Part shown: one piece after another, positions 1 through 8,735 of the stretch | Position numbering within the stretch: the stretch's first letter is position 1 | How the letters are laid out: each line of letters begins with the position of its first letter | Source of the DNA: Gammaproteobacteria bacterium | GTDB lineage: Bacteria > Pseudomonadota > Gammaproteobacteria > Pseudomonadales > Pseudohongiellaceae | Length of the DNA: 9,196 nucleotides | Direction: 5' to 3' | Assembly (NCBI GenBank): GCA_003556835.1 | Contig: PWQG01000352.1 | Span: 1 to 9,196, forward strand | Made by a program: the position numbers and the translations under genes | The notes under the pieces: generated by a model | The model's input: only the letters and a program-made list of their open reading frames with translations | Databases searched by the model: none | Told to the model about the DNA's origin: nothing

Positions 1-1
1 C

Positions 2-355
2 TTCGATGAACGCAACTACCAGCCCGATCAAATGACCCTGCTCGACAAACTGCAGCTACTGGCCGCCACCGCCGCAGCCGGACGCAATGAGATCGGACTG
101 TTTGCCAGCATCATGGCTGACTGCGAATTGGACTGGAACGAGCTCTACCGGCAGTACACCGGCAAGAATGTGCTCAATTTCTTCCGTCAGGACAATGGCT
201 ACAAAGAAGGTCACTACCGCAAACATTGGGCCGGGCAGGAAGACAATGAGCACCTGGTGGATATTATGGCGGAACTCGATCCGGCACGCGCCGATTTCAA
301 GGACCGCCTGTATGCGGCCCTGCAGGCGCGCTACCTGGAAGAGCATACTGCTTGA
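2..355 (+). CDS. All-alpha dUTP diphosphatase (dUTPase_2 family), 5'-truncated
   Basis: The reading frame is open from the left edge, so the gene begins outside the window; 117 C-terminal residues are present. The visible part reads like the C-terminal half of dimeric, MazG-like all-alpha dUTPases (Pfam dUTPase_2). Its signature is a stretch with FFRQDNGYKEG (about residues 60-70 of the fragment) followed by W-x-G-x-EDNEHL, the conserved NGYKxG and EDN blocks that contact the nucleotide in this family. The Mg-binding ExxE and ExxD helices expected upstream are not in the window. The family hydrolyses dUTP (and dUDP) to dUMP in the cytoplasm, keeping uracil out of DNA and feeding dTMP synthesis. 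The internal ATG at 32 is not the real start because homology continues upstream of it. It converges on nfuA with a 42-bp gap. Family assignment is from recalled motifs. Confidence 0.8.
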   Translation, partial: FDERNYQPDQMTLLDKLQLLAATAAAGRNEIGLFASIMADCELDWNELYRQYTGKNVLNFFRQDNGYKEGHYRKHWAGQEDNEHLVDIMAELDPARADFKDRLYAALQARYLEEHTA

Positions 356-397
356 ATATCAACCCTCTACAGGAAAAACCTGAAGCGGAGTGACAGC
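356..397. other. Convergent intergenic gap, weak hairpins only
   Basis: These 42 bp separate the stop codons of the dUTPase gene and nfuA. Two small inverted repeats are visible. One is CAGG/CCTG around an A5 loop (370-382). The other is AGTGA/TCACT (389-402), which runs into the nfuA stop codon. Neither is followed by a run of T on either strand, so a classical intrinsic terminator is not supported. Confidence 0.3.
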
Positions 398-979
398 TCA
401 CTTGAAGTAGGCATTTTCCTTGTAGCTATGATCGGTTGCATCCTGGATGGCGGTCAATTGCGGTATCTGTTCCAGCAATGTCTTCTCCACGCCATCCTTG
501 AGTGTCACGTCAACCATGCCACAACCCTGGCATCCGCCTCCGAACCGCAGCACGGCAACGCTGTCGTCATGAATGTCCTCCAGGGTCACCATGCCACCAT
601 GCGCCGCCAGTCCCGGATTGATCTCATTGTAGAGCACATAATTGATGCGATCTTCGAGCGGGCTGTCCTCGCTGATTTTCGGCAGGCGCGAGTTCGGCGC
701 CTTGATGGTGAGCTGCCCGCCCATGCTATCACTGGCATAGTCCACCACCGCCTCTTCCAGGAAGGGAACACTGCGATCCTCGACCCAGACATTAAAATCA
801 TCCAGGGCCATCTTGTGATCGTCTTCCTTTTCCTCACCGGGCCGACAGAATGACAGGCAGGTTTCGGCTTTCGGAGTGCCGGGATCAAGTATGAAAACCC
901 GCACGCTAATGCCTTCCACATCCTGCTTTTGCAACAACTCCGCCAGATACTTCTGGGCCGGTTCGGTAATGGTGATCAT
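398..979 (-). CDS. nfuA: Fe/S biogenesis protein NfuA
   Basis: A 193-residue protein matching the two-domain NfuA architecture: a degenerate A-type (IscA-like) N-terminal domain (about 1-95), then a Nfu domain (about 105-180). The Nfu domain carries the cluster-binding CxxC at C150 and C153, within FGGGCQGCGMVDVTLKDG. In E. coli the equivalent pair is C149/C152. Each dimer holds a [4Fe-4S] cluster and delivers it to client proteins, particularly under oxidative or iron stress, in the cytoplasm. The start at 979 (MITITEPAQ) fits the family N-terminus and has a GAGAG element upstream. The frame stays open to 1189, but that extra 70-residue segment is Arg/Cys-rich, unlike NfuA, and is not used. 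The gene diverges from metH, and an IscR-like operator lies 38 bp upstream of the start. Confidence 0.95.
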   Translation of the reverse strand: MITITEPAQKYLAELLQKQDVEGISVRVFILDPGTPKAETCLSFCRPGEEKEDDHKMALDDFNVWVEDRSVPFLEEAVVDYASDSMGGQLTIKAPNSRLPKISEDSPLEDRINYVLYNEINPGLAAHGGMVTLEDIHDDSVAVLRFGGGCQGCGMVDVTLKDGVEKTLLEQIPQLTAIQDATDHSYKENAYFK

Positions 980-1016
980 AGACTGCTCTCGTCGTGTTTC
1001 GGTCAATGGTTGTACA

Positions 1017-1041
1017 ATACTGGAGTATTTTACTAGGTTAT
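1017..1041 (-). promoter_or_regulatory. Candidate IscR type 1 operator overlapping the nfuA promoter
   Basis: Read on the plus strand, the 25-bp element starts ATAC (1017-1020), has the core GTATTTTAC (1025-1033) and ends GGTTAT (1036-1041). About 20 of 25 positions agree with the IscR type 1 consensus as I recall it. Type 1 sites are bound by [2Fe-2S]-IscR, which represses Fe-S assembly genes when clusters are plentiful. E. coli nfuA is itself an IscR-regulon gene. On the minus strand the same bases contain TAAAAT (1027-1032), a possible -10 hexamer for nfuA. No good -35 is visible at the matching distance, so the exact promoter is unsure. No IscR gene is in the window. Confidence 0.55.
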
Positions 1042-1104
1042 TACCCCTTCTGACCAGCCCCGACACGCAATGCGGCTGCGGGGCATTACGCCTTGGGCCG
1101 CTTC

Positions 1105-1113
1105 TGGTAGAAT
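1105..1113 (+). promoter_or_regulatory. Candidate extended -10 promoter for metH
   Basis: The sequence TGGTAGAAT has the TGn extension followed by TAGAAT, five of six matches to the sigma-70 -10 hexamer. It lies 54 bp before the metH start and would give a leader of roughly 45-50 nt. There is no clear -35 hexamer 16-18 bp upstream, consistent with an extended -10 promoter. The leader is too short for a known SAM, SAH or cobalamin riboswitch. Confidence 0.4.
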
Positions 1114-1167
1114 TGCGCCTCCCGGAACGCCGGCCAGCCCACTGAACACAGCAACACGGAACCTCGC

Positions 1168-4860
<3,693 letters not shown>

Positions 4861-4871
4861 TCATGACCCGT

Positions 4872-4878
4872 GGAGGGA
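4872..4878 (+). promoter_or_regulatory. Ribosome binding site fixing the DUF2970 gene start
   Basis: GGAGGGA lies eight bases (from the end of GGAGG) upstream of the ATG at 4885. It supports that ATG over the in-frame GTG at 4870, which would place the site inside the coding sequence. Confidence 0.75.
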
Positions 4879-4884
4879 AGCAGT

Positions 4885-5148
4885 ATGTCAGAGCAGAATA
4901 AGGATAAATATCAGGAGGAAAAAAGCTCTTCCTCAAGTGACGAAGAAGATTCCGGAACACCGGAAAAACTGCCTTTCTGGCGCATGATGTTGAGTGTGGT
5001 CCAGGCCAGTTTCGGCGTGCAGAGTGCTGAAAACAAGAAGCGGGATTTTGCGGCAGGTTCCGTGAAGGGTTTCATTTTTGCAGCGCTGATCTTCACCGTG
5101 TTGTTTGTCCTGACACTGGTGGTGATCGTCCGACTGGTACTCAGTTGA
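4885..5148 (+). CDS. DUF2970 small membrane protein
   Basis: An 87-residue protein. Residues 1-30 are hydrophilic, Ser- and acid-rich (a run of five serines, then DEED), and likely disordered. Residues 31-60 form a segment of the DUF2970 type (FWRMMLSVVQASFGVQSAENKKRDF, split here as W32, VVQASFGVQS 38-47 and KKRDF 51-55). A single hydrophobic span follows (about 62-85). Function is unknown; a single-pass inner-membrane protein with a cytoplasmic N-terminus is inferred from the basic residues before the span. The gene starts 24 nt after metH and has a strong ribosome binding site, so it is probably read from the metH transcript. Its stop codon lies inside a perfect hairpin. DUF2970 assignment rests on recall of the family pattern. 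From memory, similar genes occur near metH in other gammaproteobacteria, which is unverified here. Confidence 0.8.
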   Translation: MSEQNKDKYQEEKSSSSSDEEDSGTPEKLPFWRMMLSVVQASFGVQSAENKKRDFAAGSVKGFIFAALIFTVLFVLTLVVIVRLVLS

Positions 5149-5157
5149 GTACCAGTC
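5132..5157. terminator. Perfect 11-bp hairpin at the 3' end of the DUF2970 gene
   Basis: GACTGGTACTC (5132-5142) and GAGTACCAGTC (5147-5157) pair perfectly around the loop AGTT, and the TGA stop of the DUF2970 gene (5146-5148) spans the loop-stem border. There is no T-tract on either side, so a strict rho-independent terminator is not supported. It could be a transcript-end or mRNA-stabilising structure serving both converging genes. A second small inverted repeat, TGAGG/CCTCA (5165-5179), lies next to it. Confidence 0.45.
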
Positions 5158-5176
5158 CTGCGCATGAGGAAAAGCC

Positions 5177-5308
5177 TCAGCGGCTGACGTAAAATACTGC
5201 CAGACCCACCACGATCACAACAATCGCGAAGATGGCAATTGCGTCAACCTTGTTGTTTTCCTTGATGTCCTGCTCAGTGAATTCCCCGTTTTCCTGATCG
5301 GTGCTCAT
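5177..5308 (-). CDS. 43-residue single-span membrane protein, function unknown
   Basis: A small open frame of 43 residues running from ATG at 5308 to TGA at 5177. Residues 1-21 are hydrophilic and acidic (starts MSTDQENGEF; D4, E6, E9, E12, D14, E17). Residues 22-40 form one strong hydrophobic helix (AIAIFAIVVIVVGLAVFY region), and the chain ends VSR. AGAGGT (5317-5322) lies eight bases before the ATG as a ribosome binding site, and a plausible sigma-70 promoter sits upstream (5351-5378). Together the start signals, the clear membrane span and the spacing argue for a real gene. I do not recognise a family. It converges on the DUF2970 gene, 28 bp from its stop, and diverges from cysI. It might be an accessory subunit of a membrane complex, but nothing in the sequence shows which. 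Confidence 0.7.
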   Translation of the reverse strand: MSTDQENGEFTEQDIKENNKVDAIAIFAIVVIVVGLAVFYVSR

Positions 5309-5350
5309 CACCCGTTACCTCTTTGCTGACTGCGTGAAAATCCAATCGGC

Positions 5351-5378
5351 ATTTTAATGACTGACGAAATAGTTGCAA
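5351..5378 (-). promoter_or_regulatory. Candidate sigma-70 promoter for the 43-aa membrane protein gene
   Basis: On the minus strand TTGCAA (5373-5378, four of six matches to the -35 consensus) is 16 bp from TAAAAT (5351-5356, five of six matches to the -10). This lies 42 bp upstream of the ATG at 5308, leaving a leader of about 35 nt that contains the AGAGGT ribosome binding site. Confidence 0.45.
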
Positions 5379-5401
5379 GCAAAACCGGTCAGAGTTGAAA
5401 G

Positions 5402-5458
5402 GGCCGGCTGGCTTTGCCGGGGACATTTGTTTACAATTGCCGGCCTTCAATACCGGCC
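5402..5458. repeat. GC-rich inverted repeats upstream of cysI
   Basis: GGCCGGC (5402-5408) and GCCGGCC (5439-5445) form a perfect 7-bp inverted repeat with a 30-bp spacer. Two further copies of the same core lie at 5416-5420 (GCCGG) and 5453-5458 (CCGGCC), and several pairings are possible (for example 5404-5408 with 5416-5420). The spacer includes TACAAT (5432-5437), a possible -10 for cysI with no convincing -35. Whether this is a promoter/operator region or a structured leader cannot be decided from sequence alone. Confidence 0.4.
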
Positions 5459-5514
5459 GCTCCAGCCTCAGGGCGCCTTTCATTCAGCAGCAACCCGGAC
5501 AGACCGAAGCTTCT

Positions 5515-7170
5515 ATGTATCGATATGACAACTACGATCACCAGATGCTGGCCGACCGCGTCGCCCAGTTCCGTGATCAGACCGACCGTTACCTGCAGGG
5601 AAAGATCAGCGATGCCGAATTCCTGCCACTACGCCTGCAGAACGGACTCTATGTCCAGCGCCTGGCACCGATGCTGCGCATTGCCATTCCCTACGGCATG
5701 CTTTCCAGCACGCAGCTGCGCAAACTCGCCTTCATTGCCGAATACTATGACAAGGGGTACGGCCACTTCACGACCCGGCAGAACATCCAGTTCAACTGGC
5801 CGGCACTCGAAGAGGTGCCCGATATCCTGGCTCACCTGGCTGAGGTCGAGATGCATGCCATCCAGACCAGCGGCAACTGCATCCGCAATACCACCACGGA
5901 CCAGTACGCCGGGGTCACGGCCCAGGAAATCGAGGATGCCCGCCCCTGGTGTGAATTGATCCGCCAGTGGTCGAGCTTCCATCCGGAATTCGCCCACCTG
6001 CCGCGCAAGTTCAAGATTGCCGTCTGCGGCACTGAACACGATCGCGCCGCCACCCAGGTGCATGACATCGGCGTCTACATGATACGCAACGAGGACGGCG
6101 AAATCGGATTCCGAGTGCTCGCGGGCGGCGGCATGGGCCGCACCCCGGTCATCGGCAAGGTGGTGCGTGAATTCCTGCCCAAGCGCCACCTGCTCAGCTA
6201 CCTGGATGCCATCCTGCGTGTCTACAACCGGGAAGGACGGCGCGACAACAAGTTCAAGGCCCGGATCAAGATCCTGGTCAAGGAGACCGGCCTGGAGACC
6301 TTCCGCGAGAAAGTCGAGAAGGAATGGGAAGTGCTGCGTGATGGCCCACTTACCTTGACCGAGGACGAAGTCGAACGCTGCAAGGCCTTCTTCCATGATC
6401 CGGACTACCGGGATCTGCCGGCGCAAAGCGAAACACTGAAGCAGATCCTGGACAACAACCTGGTTTTTGCCAGCTGGCATGACCAGAATGTGGCGGAACA
6501 CAAAAAGCCCGGCTATTCGATTGTCACGATCTGCCTGAAAAAGACCGGTTTTGCACCGGGTGACATCAGCGCCGACCAGATGCGTTACGTGGCCGATCTG
6601 GCCGACCGCTACAGCTTTGGGGAAATGCGTGTCACACACAACCAGAATGTTGTGCTGGCCGATGTGGAACAGGATCAGCTCCCCGCACTGTGGGAAGAGC
6701 TCAAGCGAGAAAACCTGGAAGCCGACAATCTCAACCTTCTGGGCGATGTGATCTGCTGCCCCGGAGGCGACTTCTGCGCCCTGGCCAATGCCAAGTCCAT
6801 CCCGATCGCCGAGGCTATCCAGCGCCACTTCAGCCACGAAGAGCTGAGGGACATCGGACAGCTGTCGGTCAATATCTCGGGCTGCATGAATGCCTGCGGA
6901 CACCATCACGTCGGCAATATTGGCATCCTGGGTGTAGACAAGAAAGGCGAGGAATTCTACCAGGTCACCCTGGGTGGTCGCGCCGATAATGATACCGCCA
7001 TCGGTAAAGTCATCGGCCCCGCGTTCGCCCAGGAAGAGATCCCGACGGTGATGGCCCGCATCACCGAGGTCTACAAGCAGCATCGGGAGGCCAATGAACG
7101 CTTCATCGACACCTATGAACGGGTCGGCATGGCACCATTCAAGGAGGCGGTCTATGCAAAAGATCATTAA
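5515..7170 (+). CDS. cysI: Assimilatory sulfite reductase hemoprotein (nitrite/sulfite reductase family)
   Basis: A 551-residue siroheme and [4Fe-4S] enzyme that reduces sulfite to sulfide with six electrons for cysteine synthesis, in the cytoplasm. Two ferredoxin-like half-domains alternate with two siroheme-binding domains. Cluster ligands are C415 and C421 (CCPGGDFC) and C457 and C461 (SGCMNACGHH), with the same 6- and 4-residue spacings as C434/C440 and C479/C483 of E. coli CysI. Anion and siroheme contacts probably include R88 (FTTRQN), R124 (NCIRNTTTD), K165 and K167 (PRKFK). The start at 5515 (MYRYDNYD) matches the N-terminus of Pseudomonas-type CysI. The frame is open back to 5395 but that region is not conserved. 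The ribosome binding site is weak. No cysJ flavoprotein gene is adjacent, so the electron donor (flavoprotein or ferredoxin) is unknown. It overlaps the DUF934 gene by 17 bp. Confidence 0.94.
   Translation: MYRYDNYDHQMLADRVAQFRDQTDRYLQGKISDAEFLPLRLQNGLYVQRLAPMLRIAIPYGMLSSTQLRKLAFIAEYYDKGYGHFTTRQNIQFNWPALEEVPDILAHLAEVEMHAIQTSGNCIRNTTTDQYAGVTAQEIEDARPWCELIRQWSSFHPEFAHLPRKFKIAVCGTEHDRAATQVHDIGVYMIRNEDGEIGFRVLAGGGMGRTPVIGKVVREFLPKRHLLSYLDAILRVYNREGRRDNKFKARIKILVKETGLETFREKVEKEWEVLRDGPLTLTEDEVERCKAFFHDPDYRDLPAQSETLKQILDNNLVFASWHDQNVAEHKKPGYSIVTICLKKTGFAPGDISADQMRYVADLADRYSFGEMRVTHNQNVVLADVEQDQLPALWEELKRENLEADNLNLLGDVICCPGGDFCALANAKSIPIAEAIQRHFSHEELRDIGQLSVNISGCMNACGHHHVGNIGILGVDKKGEEFYQVTLGGRADNDTAIGKVIGPAFAQEEIPTVMARITEVYKQHREANERFIDTYERVGMAPFKEAVYAKDH
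7141..7147 (+). promoter_or_regulatory. Strong Shine-Dalgarno inside the end of cysI
   Basis: AAGGAGG sits six bases upstream of the ATG at 7154, within the last codons of cysI. It fixes the start of the DUF934 gene there rather than at the upstream in-frame ATG (7094), and indicates efficient, probably coupled translation of the two proteins. Confidence 0.85.
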
Positions 7171-7660
7171 GGACCGGCAACTGATCGACGACCCGTGGGT
7201 ACTGCTGCAGGAGAGCCCCGACGCCGCCGCTCTGGAACTGCAAACCGGCCGGGACATCATTGTGCCTCTGAATTGCTGGCAGGAGCAGCAGGAGCTGCTG
7301 GCAACGCACGAAGGCCAGATCGGCGTATGGCTGGACAGCCACGAGCTGCCGGAGTCACTGGGCGAGGGCCTGCAGCGCCTGCCACTGATCGCGCTGAATT
7401 TTCCCGAGTTCAAGGACGGACGTGCGTTCAGCTCGGCCCGGGCCCTGCGCCAGAACCTGGCCTACCAGGGAGAAATCCGCGCCATTGGTGATGTCGCCCG
7501 CGACCAGCTGTTCTTCATGGCCCGCTGCGGTTTCACCAGCTTTGCCCTGCGTGAGGACCAGGATCCGGAGACCTGCCTGGAGGCCTTCGAGGATTTCCGC
7601 GAGGCCTATCAGCCCGCTATCGACCAACCGTTACCCCTGTTCCGACGCCGCCCCGCCTGA
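7154..7660 (+). CDS. DUF934 protein, partner gene of cysI
   Basis: A 168-residue soluble protein of the DUF934 family. The recognisable blocks are FPEFKDGRAFSSARALR (83-99) and GEIRAIGDVARDQL with FFMARCGF (106-127), typical of the family's conserved core. No signal peptide or membrane span is seen. The biochemical function is not established; the family is widely found beside cysI or cysH in Proteobacteria, and is sometimes annotated simply as an oxidoreductase, which is not well supported. Its start overlaps the cysI end by 17 bp in another frame with a strong ribosome binding site. This argues for translational coupling and a role in sulfite reduction, such as assembly, cofactor insertion or electron delivery (inference). 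Cysteines C41, C125 and C141 are too scattered to suggest an Fe-S site. It converges on the acuI-type gene with 22 bp between stops and no obvious terminator. Confidence 0.88.
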   Translation: MQKIIKDRQLIDDPWVLLQESPDAAALELQTGRDIIVPLNCWQEQQELLATHEGQIGVWLDSHELPESLGEGLQRLPLIALNFPEFKDGRAFSSARALRQNLAYQGEIRAIGDVARDQLFFMARCGFTSFALREDQDPETCLEAFEDFREAYQPAIDQPLPLFRRRPA

Positions 7661-7682
7661 GCGCGGACCGGGACAGGCACAT

Positions 7683-8696
7683 TCAGTCCAGGGTCAGCAC
7701 CAGGCGCCCTGTGCTGCGCCCATTGAACACGGCATCAAGCGCGTCTACCAACTCTTCCAGACCGATGTCGGTGGCCAGGTCCTCGAGGTTGTCGAGCTTC
7801 CAGTCCGCTGCCAGGTGCTCCCACACCTCTGCTTTCTCCGCCAATGGTAACTCCACCGAATCCACACCCAGTAGATTGACGTTGCGCAGAATGAAGGGCA
7901 GTACCGTGGCCGGAAACACCGGTGAAGCCACCAGACCACAACAGGCCACACTGCCTCCGTATTGCAGGGATTTGAGGATATTGCCCAGGGGCTCCCCACC
8001 CACTGCATCCACGGCGCCAGCCCATTGTTCGGCCAGCATGGGCTTTTTCGAGGGCTCGGCCAGTTCACTGCGATCGATGATCTGCCGGGCCCCCAGCTTG
8101 CGCAGAAAATCATGAGCCGAGGCGGAACCGGTCATGGCGGTCACCTCAAAGCCAAGCTTGCTCAGCAGGGCCACGGCGTAGGAACCCACGCCGCCACTGG
8201 CACCGGTGACCAGCACCGGACCCTGACCCGGCTTGAGACCATTGCGCAGCAGTTTTCGCACACACAGCGCTGCCGTGAAACCCGCGGTACCGGTGATCAT
8301 GCTCTCGCGCAAGGTGATCCCCTGCGGGCGCTGCACGGCCCAGGCCGCCGGAACCCGGATGTATTCACCAAAGCCTCCCAGTGTGTTCATGCCCAGGTCA
8401 TAACCGATGACAATCACCTCGTCACCTGCCGAAAAGCTGTCCACTGCCGATTCCACCACTTCACCGGCCGCATCGATGCCCGGTGTATGCGGGTACTTTC
8501 GTGTCACCCCCTTGTTGCCCCGTGCCGACAGGGCATCCTTGTAATTGACCGAAGAATGCCGGACGCGGATCAGCAAATCACCTTCGGGCAACTCACTGAC
8601 CTGGCGGCGACACACACTGACCGGATAGTGCGGCTTCTCTCCGCTGCTGTCTTCCTCGATCCACAGGGCTTTGAACGCGATATCTGACTGGCTCAT
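7683..8696 (-). CDS. acuI: Acryloyl-CoA reductase AcuI/YhdH-type MDR oxidoreductase
   Basis: A 337-residue zinc-free medium-chain dehydrogenase/reductase of the YhdH/YhfP/AcuI family. The N-terminal catalytic domain contains SSVNYKDALSARGNKG (48-63) and KYPHTPGIDAAG (67-78). The MITGTAGFTA segment (133-142) precedes a Rossmann NADPH-binding domain with the glycine-rich TGASGGVG (164-171), and the C-terminus has GRSTGRLVL (326-334). Characterised members reduce acryloyl-CoA to propionyl-CoA with NADPH, detoxifying acrylate derivatives including those from DMSP or 3-hydroxypropionate. The cytosolic location is inferred from the lack of a signal peptide. The structural zinc cysteine cluster of classical MDR alcohol dehydrogenases is absent. 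AAGGAG (8701-8706) lies four bases before the ATG. It follows sohB by 39 nt and is probably cotranscribed with it. The exact substrate is not shown by sequence; quinone reductase is the older generic label. Confidence 0.85.
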   Translation of the reverse strand: MSQSDIAFKALWIEEDSSGEKPHYPVSVCRRQVSELPEGDLLIRVRHSSVNYKDALSARGNKGVTRKYPHTPGIDAAGEVVESAVDSFSAGDEVIVIGYDLGMNTLGGFGEYIRVPAAWAVQRPQGITLRESMITGTAGFTAALCVRKLLRNGLKPGQGPVLVTGASGGVGSYAVALLSKLGFEVTAMTGSASAHDFLRKLGARQIIDRSELAEPSKKPMLAEQWAGAVDAVGGEPLGNILKSLQYGGSVACCGLVASPVFPATVLPFILRNVNLLGVDSVELPLAEKAEVWEHLAADWKLDNLEDLATDIGLEELVDALDAVFNGRSTGRLVLTLD

Positions 8697-8735
8697 GACT
8701 CTCCTTGAACAGACTGTTTCATGTCTTCAGCGATT

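Noticed and set aside
1114..1167. SAM, SAH or cobalamin riboswitch in front of metH
   Set aside because: The likely leader is only about 50 nt and none of the conserved cores of these riboswitches is recognisable in the whole 980-1167 region. A covariance-model search would settle it.
980..1167. MetR operator (TGAA-N5-TTCA) for metH
   Set aside because: TGAA occurs at 1143 but no matching TTCA half lies at the required spacing.
4870..4884. GTG at 4870 as start of the DUF2970 gene
   Set aside because: The ribosome binding site GGAGGGA would then be inside the gene. The ATG at 4885 has ideal spacing from it.
5395..5514. N-terminal extension of CysI by 40 residues
   Set aside because: The segment lies in the inverted-repeat region and does not resemble CysI. 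Family similarity starts at MYRYDNYD (5515).
5629..7413. Open frame of 594 codons antisense to cysI and the DUF934 gene
   Set aside because: It is the same kind of shadow, spanning two real genes on the other strand, with no domain and no start signal.
7962..8687. Open frame of 241 codons on the plus strand over the acuI-type gene
   Set aside because: It is a shadow of the conserved minus-strand oxidoreductase gene. Its His/Gln-rich translation has no domain.
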